A DNA stretch of 23,160 nt from Pseudomonadota bacterium (GCA_023435325.1 JAEYRT010000039.1:1-23160); one strand, 5' to 3'; shown: positions 7,619-16,637, numbered from the stretch's first letter. The notes: generated by a model from the sequence alone, not told the origin. Numbers and translations are program-made.

Positions 7619-9981
7619 TAGAAAGATGTCCCGATCTGAAATTGAAGCTTTTGCAGCTCATCACCTTCTTGTTTACGGATGGGATTTGCCCACGCAAGGC
7701 GCAACGGACCCAGCGGAGAAATCCAGCTCAAACCAATACCCGCTGATGCTCTCAGTTCATTGGCTCGGAAAGGATCGTTCTCACCATACACATTACCCAC
7801 GTCAACAAAGGTAAACCAGCGTAATGTCTTGTCATTGCCAGCCCCGGGGAATGGAGCGATGAACTCGAAGTTCACCACAGCTTTCTTTGTGCCCCCGAGG
7901 TAAGAATAGCTACCCGAAGCATATTGCTGTTCGACCCCGTTCACACCAATGTAGGTGTTGGCACGTGGCCCCAGGCTCCCTTGCTCGAACCCGCGCACGG
8001 AGCCAAGACCACCTGCATAAAAGTTCTTGAAAAGAGGATAGGGATTGCCACCCAGCCCCTTACCCCATCCCAGCTCTGCATTGAACGCAAAGGTCATGGA
8101 TTTCGTAATGGGCAGGTACTGCTGAAATTGGTAGTTTGCCTTGACGTATTTCATATCGCCTGCAGCAGACCACTCTGCATTCAGACGTTGGTAACGCCCG
8201 GAGTTCGGTGCCAGTGCACTGTCACGCGAATCCCGTCCCCATCCCAGAGTCAGCGGAATGGCTGTATTGTTTTTGCCAGCATAGGGCTTGTATTGACTCG
8301 GCATGTAAACGCCTGTGTCAATAGAAGTCTGCTCAAAGCCCAATCCAAAATAAACAGTGTCTATTTCGCTAAAGGGAACGCCAAATCTTACCGAGGCACC
8401 TTTAGAAACAATTTTGTAAAGGTCTTCTGCATCCACATGTTCATCTCCCACGTAGATGTCGCCGGAATATGGACGTGAAGTGCGATAGTAAGCATCAAAA
8501 GTACGAGAAATACCGTCCTGAGTGAAGTACGGATCCGTCGTGCTCACTACGAAGGTACGGTTGTACTTGCTGGTATTGACATCCAGCCCCAAGTAGTTGC
8601 CCGAGCCAAAAGCATTTTCCTGCTTGATACCGAAACTCAAGGAAACTTTTTCGGCGCTGGAAAAGCCTGCACCCAATGTCACTGCACCTGTAGGCTTCTC
8701 TTTCACATTCACCACCAGGTCCACCTGATCTGGAGAGCCAGGAATCTCCTGGGTATCTACATTAACTTCCGTAAAGAAGCCCAGACGGTCTACGCGATCA
8801 CGGGACAGCTTGATTTTGTCGCCGTCGTACCAGGAAGACTCAAACTGCCGGAACTCACGACGAATCACTTCGTCACGTGTCCGATCATTGCCCGACACCA
8901 AGATACGGCGGACATAGGCACGGCGTGAAGGCTCCGCACGAATGACGAACGCAACGCGATTGTTCTCACGGTCAATTTCCGGAACTGCTTCTACACGTGC
9001 GAAGGCAAAACCGAATTTACTGAAATGGTCTGAAAAAGCCTTGGTAGTTTCAGCCACTTGATCGGCGTTGTAAGGCTGACCAGGACGAATCTTCACCAGC
9101 GATTTGAATTCGTCTTCACGCTCCAGATAGTTGCCTTCCAGGTCAACCCCTGTCACCACGAATCTCTCGCCTTCGTGAATATTGACCACCAAGGAGATTT
9201 TTTGCTTATCTGGCGAAATGGCGACCTGCGTGGAATCGATACGGAAGTCCAGATAACCGCGCTGCAAATAGTAAGAGCGCAAAGTCTCCAAGTCCGCGTT
9301 GAGCTTGCTGCGTGAGTAGCGGTCAGACTTGGTGTACCAACTCAGCCACCCGCCGGTATCTTGGTCAAACTGTTTTTTGAGTGTCGATTCACTGAAGGCC
9401 TGATTGCCAACGATACGGATGTCGTTGATCTTGGCGGCCTCACCTTCGGTCACAGAGAACGTCAGATTGACGCGATTGCGCTCAATCGGAGTCACTGTCG
9501 TCACGACCTCTGCACCATACAAACTGCGATTGATGTACTGACGCTTGAGCTCTTGCTCCGCCCGATCAGCAAGCGCTTTATCAAAGGGCCGCCCCTCTGC
9601 CAAGCCCACGCCGCGCATGGCCTTTTGCAGAGCCTCTTTGTCGAACTCCTTGGTACCGACAAAGTCAACGTCTGCAATGGTCGGGCGCTCTTCCACCACA
9701 ACAACCAGAACATTGCCGTTGGCTTCCAAGCGAACATCTTTGAACAGCCCCAAGGCAAATAGCGAGCGGATCGCTGCTGCACCCTTGTCATCGTTGTAGT
9801 CGTCGCCCACACGCAAAGGCATGGAGGCAAACACAGTCCCCGCCTCGACACGCTGCAGGCCTTCCACGCGAATGTCTTCAACTTTAAAAGGCTCTAGAGC
9901 CCACGCTGCCTGGGCTGCACTGAGCAATGCCGCGACGGCAGTGACCGTGCGAACGCCAAATCTATTTTTTGAGAGTTTCAT
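7618..9981 (-). CDS. bamA: Outer membrane protein assembly factor BamA
   Basis: BamA is the essential Omp85-family insertase that folds beta-barrel proteins into the outer membrane. With the ATG at 9981-9979 the product has 787 residues. A signal peptide covers about 1-28 (ending AAWA before LEPFKVEDIRVEG). Five POTRA domains extend to about residue 430, followed by a 16-strand barrel. The conserved VRGF of loop 6 is at 662-665. The last residues, QFQIGTSF, end in Phe as a beta-signal should. A TTG at 10005 would add eight residues ahead of the signal peptide and has no Shine-Dalgarno, so I prefer the ATG, although it also lacks a strong one. The gene is 38 nt downstream of rseP. Confidence 0.96.
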   Translation of the reverse strand: MKLSKNRFGVRTVTAVAALLSAAQAAWALEPFKVEDIRVEGLQRVEAGTVFASMPLRVGDDYNDDKGAAAIRSLFALGLFKDVRLEANGNVLVVVVEERPTIADVDFVGTKEFDKEALQKAMRGVGLAEGRPFDKALADRAEQELKRQYINRSLYGAEVVTTVTPIERNRVNLTFSVTEGEAAKINDIRIVGNQAFSESTLKKQFDQDTGGWLSWYTKSDRYSRSKLNADLETLRSYYLQRGYLDFRIDSTQVAISPDKQKISLVVNIHEGERFVVTGVDLEGNYLEREDEFKSLVKIRPGQPYNADQVAETTKAFSDHFSKFGFAFARVEAVPEIDRENNRVAFVIRAEPSRRAYVRRILVSGNDRTRDEVIRREFRQFESSWYDGDKIKLSRDRVDRLGFFTEVNVDTQEIPGSPDQVDLVVNVKEKPTGAVTLGAGFSSAEKVSLSFGIKQENAFGSGNYLGLDVNTSKYNRTFVVSTTDPYFTQDGISRTFDAYYRTSRPYSGDIYVGDEHVDAEDLYKIVSKGASVRFGVPFSEIDTVYFGLGFEQTSIDTGVYMPSQYKPYAGKNNTAIPLTLGWGRDSRDSALAPNSGRYQRLNAEWSAAGDMKYVKANYQFQQYLPITKSMTFAFNAELGWGKGLGGNPYPLFKNFYAGGLGSVRGFEQGSLGPRANTYIGVNGVEQQYASGSYSYLGGTKKAVVNFEFIAPFPGAGNDKTLRWFTFVDVGNVYGENDPFRANELRASAGIGLSWISPLGPLRLAWANPIRKQEGDELQKLQFQIGTSF

Positions 9982-10019
9982 TTGTGATGCAGGCGCCAAC
10001 TTCAAAGTTCGGCAGTGAA

Positions 10020-11381
10020 TTAGCCCCAGATGCGGCCGATATCGTTAAACAAAGCAATGGACATCATCACAAGCAAAAGGCCTATGCCAACCCGCTGAAG
10101 ACGATCCATCCAAGCCTCGCTCACCGGGTGTCCTGTGACACCTTCCCAAAGATAATACATCAGGTGTCCGCCGTCCAATACAGGAAGCGGCAGCAGATTG
10201 AGAACGCCAAGGCTAACGCTGATAAGCGCCAAAAACAAGATGTACTGCACCACTCCTAAGCTGGCCGACTTCCCCGCGTAGTCGGCAATCGTCAGTGGTC
10301 CGCTCAAATTCTGCAAAGATGCCTGCCCAATCAGCATCTTTGCCATCATTTGAACGCTCAGGACGGAGATTTCCCAGGTTTTGGCAATGCCGGCTGCCAA
10401 CCCATCGAGCACACCTTTTTGGATCAATACGGTTTCAGGAGCACCCCCTATATAGGCGCCAATACGACCAATAGCTCCTTCCGGTGCTACCACGATGTCA
10501 GGCTGCACCTGCAGACTTAAGGTCTGCGCCTCTCTTTGCACCCTCCATGTCTGAAGAGCAGGTGCAGCATTGCCACCGGCCTGGCGGATAATGAAACGCA
10601 ATTGCGCACCATCTACCACTTCCTGGTTGTTGACCGCCAGGACAACGTCTCCTGGCTTTAAACCCGCCTTCTGTGCCGGCATGTTGGGCATCAGTTCACC
10701 AATCAGCGCAGACGTCCAGGGTATTTGGATACCTATGCGGGCCAGAGCAGACTGATCCAGTTCATTTCCACTCAATTCGGAAAGCTTTAAAAAACTGTGC
10801 CCCGTGGAAGCACCATTTCTACCCACCCACTGAATCGTCGCATTCTTGCCATTAAGTGCAGCCTGTGTCAGCTGCCAGCGCAAATCTTCAAAGGACTCCA
10901 CGGTGACGGCTGGGCTGTCTTCGATTTGCACGGATTGCACATGCTCCCCCCCTTTGAGTCCGGCCTCCGCTGCCAAAGTGCCAGAAGCTGGAGCAGAAAT
11001 AATGGCACGCGGCTGTTCTATCCCGATCCAGTTCACCAGGCTGTACAACACAACGGCCAGCAGCAAATTGGCAGCAGGCCCTGCTGCCACAATCGCAGCT
11101 CTTTTTTTGAGTGATTGGCGATTGAAGCTTCTGTGCAATTGATCCACTGGCACTTCGGCTTCACGCTCGTCAAGCATGCGCACATAGCCGCCCAATGGCA
11201 AAGCTGCAATCACGAACTCCGTTCCCGAGTGGCGGCTCTTCCATGTGAACAATGGCTTGCCAAAGCCGATCGAAAACCGCAGCACCTTGACCCCACATGC
11301 CACCGCAACACGGTAGTGTCCATATTCATGCACAGCGATGAGCACCGCCAGTGCAACGATAAAGGCAAACAGGGTCAGCAT
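10020..11381 (-). CDS. rseP: Site-2 intramembrane zinc metalloprotease RseP
   Basis: RseP is an inner-membrane protease that makes the second cut of the anti-sigma factor RseA, releasing sigma E when envelope assembly fails. It also clears remnant signal peptides. The 453-residue product has the zinc-binding HEYGH at 18-22 in the first membrane segment and the second active-site motif NLLPLPVLDGGH at 395-406. Further membrane segments lie near 95-120, 375-397 and 430-447. Two PDZ domains sit between (about 125-215 and 220-300), the second recognisable by PAQKAGLKPGDVVLAVN. Its position beside bamA and skp links the stress sensor to the pathway it monitors. The ATG at 11381 has no strong Shine-Dalgarno. 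Confidence 0.96.
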   Translation of the reverse strand: MLTLFAFIVALAVLIAVHEYGHYRVAVACGVKVLRFSIGFGKPLFTWKSRHSGTEFVIAALPLGGYVRMLDEREAEVPVDQLHRSFNRQSLKKRAAIVAAGPAANLLLAVVLYSLVNWIGIEQPRAIISAPASGTLAAEAGLKGGEHVQSVQIEDSPAVTVESFEDLRWQLTQAALNGKNATIQWVGRNGASTGHSFLKLSELSGNELDQSALARIGIQIPWTSALIGELMPNMPAQKAGLKPGDVVLAVNNQEVVDGAQLRFIIRQAGGNAAPALQTWRVQREAQTLSLQVQPDIVVAPEGAIGRIGAYIGGAPETVLIQKGVLDGLAAGIAKTWEISVLSVQMMAKMLIGQASLQNLSGPLTIADYAGKSASLGVVQYILFLALISVSLGVLNLLPLPVLDGGHLMYYLWEGVTGHPVSEAWMDRLQRVGIGLLLVMMSIALFNDIGRIWG

Positions 11382-11414
11382 GAAGTTTTCATTTCAGTCA
11401 AGCAGCCCAGCAAC

Positions 11415-12593
11415 TTAGGCCACAAATCGTTTCAGAACATCAGAAGCCACACTCCGCGCCTCGTCATTGAGCGCCAGCAGATCGCCAATATTTCGTGGGC
11501 GTTGCGGCTGCAGAGCTTCCAGTGTGGCCAGATTCACAGCGTGAATATGGTCAAAACGCAACCGCTCCGACAGAAAGGCCGCAACGGCAATCTCATTGGC
11601 CGCATTCAACACCGCAGTAGTGCCTTCAGGAGCTTGGAGCGCTTGCCAGGATAAGTGCAAACCTGGGAAGCGGCGTGCATCTGCCTCTTCAAAAGTAAGC
11701 CCTGCCAAACGGGTGAAATCCAACGGCTCCACACCGCTTTCGATACGCTCTGGCCACGCCAGCCCGCAGGCGATTGGCACTCGCATATCGGGCGTTCCCA
11801 GTTGCGCCAGGATCGAAGCATCCTTGAACTGCACCATGGAATGCACAATTTGCTGGGGGTGGATCACCACCTTGATTTTTTCAGGTGCGACATCGAACAG
11901 CCAGCGGGCCTCGATCACTTCCAGCGCCTTGTTCATCATGGTTGCGGAGTCCACCGAAATCTTGCGTCCCATCGAAAAATTGGGATGCTTGCAAGCCTGC
12001 GCCGGTGTGATTTCAAACAAGGTGGCAGGATCTCTCTGACGAAATGGTCCGCCAGAGGCCGTTAGCAGCAAACTATCGATGCGCGCGGCCCATGTGCTGC
12101 GGTCTTCCGGCAAACACTGAAAAATCGCACTGTGCTCACTGTCGATCGGCAACAAAGTGCAGGCATTCGCACGCACTGTTTCCATGAACAAGGCGCCCCC
12201 CACCACCAGGGCTTCCTTGTTGGCCAAAAGCAAACGTTTACCGGCTTTGGCCGCTGCCAGACAAGGGGCAAGTCCTGCAGCCCCCACAATCGCACCCATG
12301 ACGGTATCCACCTCGGGAGACGACGCAATTTGCTCAAGCGCACCGGGAGCTTGTAAAACTTGCGTTTTCAACCCGTTTGCTTGGAGTTTTTCAGACAATT
12401 GCTGTGCATGGAATGCACTGGCCATCACTGCAAACTTGGGCGCGAATTCAGCGCACTGCGCCAACATCAGGTCCACTTGCGTGGCCGCACTCAGCGCAAA
12501 GATTTCGTAATCCTGGGGATGCCTGCGCACCACATCCAGAGTGTTCGTTCCAATCGAGCCCGTAGAGCCCAGTACCGTCAAGCGTTGTTTCAT
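11415..12593 (-). CDS. dxr: 1-deoxy-D-xylulose 5-phosphate reductoisomerase
   Basis: Dxr (IspC) converts DXP to 2-C-methyl-D-erythritol 4-phosphate with NADPH, the committed step of the MEP isoprenoid pathway and the target of fosmidomycin. The 392-residue product has the NADPH-binding GSTGSIGTNTLDVV (9-22), LANKEALV (123-130), and metal ligands Asp151 and Glu153 in DSEHSAIFQ and Glu225 in MMNKALEVIEA. Substrate-loop motifs SGGPFR and HPNFSMGRKISVDSATM are present. Length matches E. coli (398). Its ATG overlaps the cdsA stop as TAATG. Together with uppS two genes upstream it supplies the isoprenoid carrier for cell-wall synthesis. Confidence 0.97.
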   Translation of the reverse strand: MKQRLTVLGSTGSIGTNTLDVVRRHPQDYEIFALSAATQVDLMLAQCAEFAPKFAVMASAFHAQQLSEKLQANGLKTQVLQAPGALEQIASSPEVDTVMGAIVGAAGLAPCLAAAKAGKRLLLANKEALVVGGALFMETVRANACTLLPIDSEHSAIFQCLPEDRSTWAARIDSLLLTASGGPFRQRDPATLFEITPAQACKHPNFSMGRKISVDSATMMNKALEVIEARWLFDVAPEKIKVVIHPQQIVHSMVQFKDASILAQLGTPDMRVPIACGLAWPERIESGVEPLDFTRLAGLTFEEADARRFPGLHLSWQALQAPEGTTAVLNAANEIAVAAFLSERLRFDHIHAVNLATLEALQPQRPRNIGDLLALNDEARSVASDVLKRFVA

Positions 12594-13444
12594 TACTGCA
12601 CCAAAGAATTCAGCATCATGGCCAGAGGCAAAGTGGGCAGCAAAGCATCAATGCGATCCAGCACGCCTCCGTGCCCAGGCAACAACTGGCTGCTGTCTTT
12701 GAACCCTGCACTGCGCTTGATCAAAGATTCCACCAAGTCACCAACCACACTCATAGCCGCCAGGAACAAAGCTGCCACCAGCAACAGTCCCGCGCTTTGT
12801 TCATAAAGACGCGAATAAAGACTGGGTACTGAGGCTTGCTGCGTTGCATCCATCCATACCCACAAGAATGCCAGCAGCACTACGCCCAAAGCCCCTCCCC
12901 AGGCACCTTCCCAGCTTTTACCGGGGCTGATGGCGGGAGCAAGCTTTTGTTTGGTAAAGCGCAAACCCAGTGCGCGTCCTGCGAAATAGGCAAATATGTC
13001 GGCCACCCACACCAAAGCCAGCGCCGAAAGCAGAAAGTTGATGCCGATTGCACGCGCCTGAACCATCGCCAGACCTGCGACCCACAATGCAAAGAGTCCA
13101 CCCACCCAGCGAATCGCCAGTGGTATCCGTCCCCAAGCAGGCACCCCGGCACGGATCAGATAGGCACTCACCAGAACCCAGAGTGCGCCCGAAACCAGCC
13201 ACAAGGTGCTGTGCTCCTGAAAAATCCAGCCTCGCTGCCACGAAAGCAAGGCAACGATCAACATCACGCCCCCCGTGGTAACAGCACCCACAGTGCGCAG
13301 TCCATTCAAACGACCCCACTCCCATGCTCCCGCCGTCAGCAAGAGCAACACGATCAGGTGAAACGCAGTGGAATTAGAGGCAAAAAGTGCTGGCAACAAG
13401 ACCGCCAGCAAAACCAGGGCCGTGATGACACGCTGCTTGAGCAT
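12593..13444 (-). CDS. cdsA: Phosphatidate cytidylyltransferase (CDP-diglyceride synthase)
   Basis: CdsA makes CDP-diacylglycerol from CTP and phosphatidic acid, the precursor of all bacterial phospholipids. The 283-residue protein is highly hydrophobic, with roughly eight membrane segments. The C-terminal family signature is visible as VVGDLVESLIKRSAGFKDSS followed by LPGHGGVLDRIDA. Upstream of it are WVADIFAYFAGR and ISPGKSWEG, which carry polar and acidic residues likely to bind metal and CTP. The ATG at 13444-13442 has a good GGGAG Shine-Dalgarno, but that element lies in a 5-bp hairpin (13445-13457). uppS ends 16 nt upstream and dxr overlaps downstream. Confidence 0.96.
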   Translation of the reverse strand: MLKQRVITALVLLAVLLPALFASNSTAFHLIVLLLLTAGAWEWGRLNGLRTVGAVTTGGVMLIVALLSWQRGWIFQEHSTLWLVSGALWVLVSAYLIRAGVPAWGRIPLAIRWVGGLFALWVAGLAMVQARAIGINFLLSALALVWVADIFAYFAGRALGLRFTKQKLAPAISPGKSWEGAWGGALGVVLLAFLWVWMDATQQASVPSLYSRLYEQSAGLLLVAALFLAAMSVVGDLVESLIKRSAGFKDSSQLLPGHGGVLDRIDALLPTLPLAMMLNSLVQ

Positions 13445-13460
13445 GGGAGCTTCTCCCTTA

Positions 13461-14192
13461 TTAAGCCGTCACCCGTGGCTCAGATGACTGTGCAATTTGT
13501 TCAGATGTTTGACCAAACCGGCGCTCGCGGTGCGCATAGTCAGCCAAAGCGGCATCCAGCTCTGCCGCATCAAAATCGGGCCACAGAGCAGAACTGAAGT
13601 AAAGCTCAGAGTATGCAGCCTGCCACAACAGAAAATTACTAATTCGCAGTTCTCCCCCCGTACGAATGAGCAAATCGGGGTCTGGCACGTGCGCCAAACC
13701 CATGGCAGCCTGGAGACTGGCTTCTGTAATTGCTTGACCGCTGGCAGCCACACGCATGGCAGCCTGAACGATATCGCCGCGCCCGCCATAGTTGAAGCAG
13801 ACATTCAAGATCAGGCGATCGTTATTCGCAGTCAAAGTTTCAGCCTGCTCAAAGCCTGCCTTCACTTTGTCCGACAGGCTTTCGCGCTCCCCGACAAAAT
13901 GCAACTGCACGCCCTCTTTGTGCAAACTGGGCACCTCTCGCCCGAGCGCTGTAGCAAGCAGCCCCATCAAGCCGGAAACCTCTTCTTCCGGACGACTCCA
14001 GTTCTCTGAAGAGAACGCAAATACAGTCAGAACGCTTACGCCACGCGCAATGCACAGGCGCACACAACGGCGCAAGGCCTCCACACCTTGCTTGTGCCCA
14101 GCAAGACGTGGCAGAAAACGCTTTTTGGCCCAACGCCCATTGCCATCCATGACGATGGCAATGTGGCGGGGAATGGCTGTGGATTGGGACAT
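13461..14192 (-). CDS. uppS: Undecaprenyl diphosphate synthase (cis-prenyltransferase)
   Basis: UppS adds eight isopentenyl units to farnesyl diphosphate to make the C55 lipid carrier for peptidoglycan and O-antigen. The 243-residue product has the catalytic Asp16 in IVMDGNGRWAKKR, followed by GHKQGVEALRR, FAFSSENWSRP (the SENW substrate motif), NVCFNYGGRGDIV and DPDLLIRTGGELRISNFLLW. The last four blocks are signature regions of the family. The ATG at 14192-14190 is chosen because GGGGA lies just upstream. A GTG at 14207 would add five residues without a better ribosome site. frr ends 25 nt upstream and cdsA begins 16 nt downstream. Confidence 0.96.
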   Translation of the reverse strand: MSQSTAIPRHIAIVMDGNGRWAKKRFLPRLAGHKQGVEALRRCVRLCIARGVSVLTVFAFSSENWSRPEEEVSGLMGLLATALGREVPSLHKEGVQLHFVGERESLSDKVKAGFEQAETLTANNDRLILNVCFNYGGRGDIVQAAMRVAASGQAITEASLQAAMGLAHVPDPDLLIRTGGELRISNFLLWQAAYSELYFSSALWPDFDAAELDAALADYAHRERRFGQTSEQIAQSSEPRVTA

Positions 14193-14217
14193 CTCTCTTC
14201 CCCGCACATCACACGGT

Positions 14218-14778
14218 TTAAACCGCCATGATTTCTTGCTCTTTGGCAGTTACCAACGCATCAATTTCAGCAATGTGCTTGTCGGTCAATTTCTGGATTT
14301 CCGCTTCCGAGCGCTTTTGATCGTCTTCAGAAGCTTCCTTGTCCTTGACCAAGCGCTTGACTGCTTCGTTGGCATCACGACGCAGATTGCGCACCGCCAC
14401 CTTGGATGCCTCGCCTTCGTTGCGCGCCAGTTTGGTCATCTCTTTGCGGCGCTCTTCGCTCATGGGGGGCATGGGCACGCGAATCAGCTCACCCATCGAG
14501 GCCGGATTCAGGCCCAGATCGCTTTCGCGAATGGCCTTTTCCACCTTCGCAGCCATGTTCTTTTCCCAAGGCTGCACGCTCAATGTGCGTGCATCCAGCA
14601 GCGAAACATTGGCCACCTGGGACAGAGGCACCATGGAGCCGTAGTACTCCACCTGAATCACATCCAGCAACTGAGGGCTGGGACGGCCAGTGCGCACGCG
14701 GGACAGGTTGTTCTTCAACGCTTCGATGGACTGACCCATCTTGGTTTCAGCGTTTTTCTTGATCTCAGCAATCGTCAT
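14218..14778 (-). CDS. frr: Ribosome recycling factor
   Basis: RRF works with EF-G to split the post-termination ribosome so that subunits can be reused. The 186-residue product begins MTIAEIKKNAETKMGQSIEA and shows the family features RTGRPSPQLLD, VEYYGSMVPLSQVANVS, NPASMGELIRVPMPPMSEER and a C-terminal helix (EEDDQK-like charged stretch, ending TAKEQEIMAV). Length is almost identical to the usual 185. The ATG at 14778-14776 is backed by a strong AGAGGTGA ribosome site; an in-frame start at 14811 lies inside the intergenic hairpin and is rejected. It follows pyrH by 70 nt, as in many Proteobacteria. Confidence 0.97.
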   Translation of the reverse strand: MTIAEIKKNAETKMGQSIEALKNNLSRVRTGRPSPQLLDVIQVEYYGSMVPLSQVANVSLLDARTLSVQPWEKNMAAKVEKAIRESDLGLNPASMGELIRVPMPPMSEERRKEMTKLARNEGEASKVAVRNLRRDANEAVKRLVKDKEASEDDQKRSEAEIQKLTDKHIAEIDALVTAKEQEIMAV

Positions 14779-14801
14779 ATTTATCACCTCTGAAAGCAAA
14801 C

Positions 14802-14829
14802 GGCCTTCCATGCTTGCACAGGGAAGGCC
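14802..14829 (-). other. Intergenic hairpin between pyrH and frr
   Basis: A perfect 8-bp stem, GGCCTTCC with GGAAGGCC (14802-14809 with 14822-14829), encloses a 12-nt loop and fills much of the 70-nt pyrH-frr gap. No run of T follows it on either strand, so it is not a classical terminator. It may be an RNA processing or stability site that sets frr levels apart from pyrH. Confidence 0.6.
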
Positions 14830-14848
14830 TCACGTCGCTTTGAAATTA

Positions 14849-15571
14849 TCAAGCGTGTACCAGCGTGCCCTCATCTTCGCCCATCACCACGCGCAGCAAT
14901 GCGCCGGGCTTGACGATAGAGAATACGCGGATAGGCAACTTTTGGTCACGGCACAAAGCAAAAGCCGTGGCATCCATGATGCCAAGGTTACGACCAATCG
15001 CCTCATCGAAAGCCAGCTTGGTGTAACGCGTTGCCGAAGGGTCCTTCACAGGATCCGCAGTGTAAACGCCATCGACCTTGGTGGCCTTGAGCACCACTTC
15101 TGCACCGATTTCCGCACCACGCAGAGCAGCAGCCGTGTCGGTTGTGAAGAACGGGTTGCCAGTGCCGGCAGCGAACACCACTACCTTGCCCTCTTCAAGG
15201 TATTGCAAAGCCTTGGGGCGCACATAAGGCTCGACCACCTGCTCAATGCCGATGGCGGACATCACGCGCGCAGTCAATCCTTGCTTGTCCATGGCGTCGG
15301 CCAGAGCCAAAGCGTTCATCACCGTGGCTAGCATCCCCATGTAATCCGCGGTTGCGCGGTCCATGCCTGCTGAGCCACCCGCCACTCCGCGGAAGATATT
15401 GCCCCCGCCGATCACCACCGCAACCTGCACACCGACATTTGCCACTTCGACGATCTCCGACACCATGCGCTCAATCGTGGCGCGGTTGATGCCGAACTGA
15501 TCATCTCCCATGAGGGCCTCACCAGACAACTTGAGCAAGATGCGCTTGTGGGCTGGTTGAACTTGTGTCAT
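14849..15571 (-). CDS. pyrH: Uridylate kinase (UMP kinase)
   Basis: PyrH phosphorylates UMP to UDP, using ATP, in pyrimidine nucleotide synthesis. It belongs to the amino-acid-kinase fold family, not to the P-loop NMP kinases. The 240-residue product contains KRILLKLSGEALMGD near the N-terminus, VVIGGGNIFRG, the UMP-site region ADYMGMLATVMNALAL, FAAGTGNPFFTTDTAAALRG and ATKVDGVYTADPVKD. All are typical and in order. The ATG at 15571-15569 has CCGGAG upstream. It sits 70 nt after tsf and 70 nt before frr. The carAB genes at the far end of the window act earlier in the same pathway. Confidence 0.97.
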   Translation of the reverse strand: MTQVQPAHKRILLKLSGEALMGDDQFGINRATIERMVSEIVEVANVGVQVAVVIGGGNIFRGVAGGSAGMDRATADYMGMLATVMNALALADAMDKQGLTARVMSAIGIEQVVEPYVRPKALQYLEEGKVVVFAAGTGNPFFTTDTAAALRGAEIGAEVVLKATKVDGVYTADPVKDPSATRYTKLAFDEAIGRNLGIMDATAFALCRDQKLPIRVFSIVKPGALLRVVMGEDEGTLVHA

Positions 15572-15641
15572 GGGGGGAACTCCGGTTGTGTTTAAGGTTA
15601 TGCGTAAGAAATCGGTCGAGGACAGTAAAGGCAGCGTGAAA

Positions 15642-16532
15642 TTACGCGCCCTTGGCTGCAGCCATCTGGGCAGCCACTTCAGCAGCGAAGTCGTCAGCCT
15701 TCTTCTCGATGCCTTCGCCCACTACGTACAGCGTGAAGCCCTTTACCGTGGTGTTGGCAGCCTTGAGCATGGCAGCCACTGTCTGCTTGCCATCAGCAGC
15801 CTTCACAAACACTTGGTCGGACAGAGAAACTTCCTTCAGATACTTCTGAACGGAGCCTTCCACCATCTTCGCCACGATGTCAGCGGGCTTGCCAGACTCG
15901 GCAGCCTTGGCTGCAGCAACGGAGCGCTCTTTTTCAATCAGGTCAGCAGGTACGTCGGCGGAAGTCAGTGCCACAGGCTTCATCGCAGCCACGTGCATGG
16001 CCACATCCTTGGCAGCCACGGCGTCGCCTTCGAATTCCACGACCACACCAATGCGCGAACCGTGCACATAAGAAGCCAGTGTGCCTTCGAAGCGCTTGAA
16101 ACGACGGAAGGACATGTTCTCGCCGATCTTGCCGATCAGACCCTTGCGCACATCTTCCAGTGTGGGGCCGAAGCTGTCTTGCTCGTAAGGCAGCGCGCCC
16201 AGTGCTTCCAGATCGGCAGGGTTGTGCTGTGCCACCAGTTTGGCAGCAGCGTTGGCCATGGCGATGAAGCTGTCGTTCTTGGAAACGAAGTCAGTTTCGC
16301 TGTTCACTTCGATCAAGGCACCCACGTTACCTTCGATGAAAGCGGCAACCACGCCTTCAGCCGTCACGCGGGAAGCAGCCTTGCCAGCCTTGGTACCCAG
16401 CTTCACGCGCAGCAGCTCTTCAGCCTTGGCCATGTCACCAGCGGCTTCTGTCAAAGCCTTCTTGCATTCCATCATGGGCGCGTCGGTCTTAGCGCGCAGT
16501 TCAGCCACCATGCTTGCGGTAATTGCAGCCAT
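15642..16532 (-). CDS. tsf: Elongation factor Ts
   Basis: EF-Ts is the guanine-nucleotide exchange factor that regenerates EF-Tu-GTP during translation. The 296-residue product begins with the UBA-like N-terminal domain (about 1-50, including LRAKTDAPMMECKKALTEAA). Next comes the core with the EF-Tu contact motif, here NSETDFVSKND near residue 80. The dimerisation region follows (AMKPVALTSADVPADLIEKE), then the C-terminal module. The ATG at 16532 has GGAGAAA upstream. The rpsB-tsf pair is conserved in most bacteria; here a hairpin with a T-run lies between them and probably lowers tsf read-through. Confidence 0.97.
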   Translation of the reverse strand: MAAITASMVAELRAKTDAPMMECKKALTEAAGDMAKAEELLRVKLGTKAGKAASRVTAEGVVAAFIEGNVGALIEVNSETDFVSKNDSFIAMANAAAKLVAQHNPADLEALGALPYEQDSFGPTLEDVRKGLIGKIGENMSFRRFKRFEGTLASYVHGSRIGVVVEFEGDAVAAKDVAMHVAAMKPVALTSADVPADLIEKERSVAAAKAAESGKPADIVAKMVEGSVQKYLKEVSLSDQVFVKAADGKQTVAAMLKAANTTVKGFTLYVVGEGIEKKADDFAAEVAAQMAAAKGA

Positions 16533-16577
16533 CTTGTTTCTCCGTATTCAGTTCAAATCGTTACAGGATTTCAGCTT

Positions 16578-16611
16578 AAAAAAAGGGGGCTACGTTGAGC
16601 CCCGCTTTTTT
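16578..16611. terminator. Bidirectional terminator/attenuator between rpsB and tsf
   Basis: The stem GGGGCT/AGCCCC (16586-16591 with 16598-16603) has a 6-nt loop. It is flanked by seven A's on one side and six T's on the other, so it reads as an intrinsic terminator on both strands. In the operon direction it lies between rpsB and tsf, where partial termination would give more S2 mRNA than EF-Ts mRNA. A terminator-like attenuator at this place is known from E. coli; its strength here is not known. Confidence 0.75.
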
Positions 16612-16637
16612 ATCGCGACAGGTCGCGCAGCCAGAGC

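Noticed and set aside
9982..10015. Possible sigma-E -35 (GAACTT) ahead of bamA
   Set aside because: The matching -10 would fall on the start codon itself and is poor (TCACA), so no transcript could carry a usable start.
13792..14793. 333-residue open frame opposite uppS and frr
   Set aside because: It spans two conserved genes in antisense and has no motif, so it is a shadow of their codon usage.
15570..16598. 342-residue open frame opposite tsf
   Set aside because: It is antisense to a highly conserved gene, with His/Ser-rich low-complexity sequence and no family motif.
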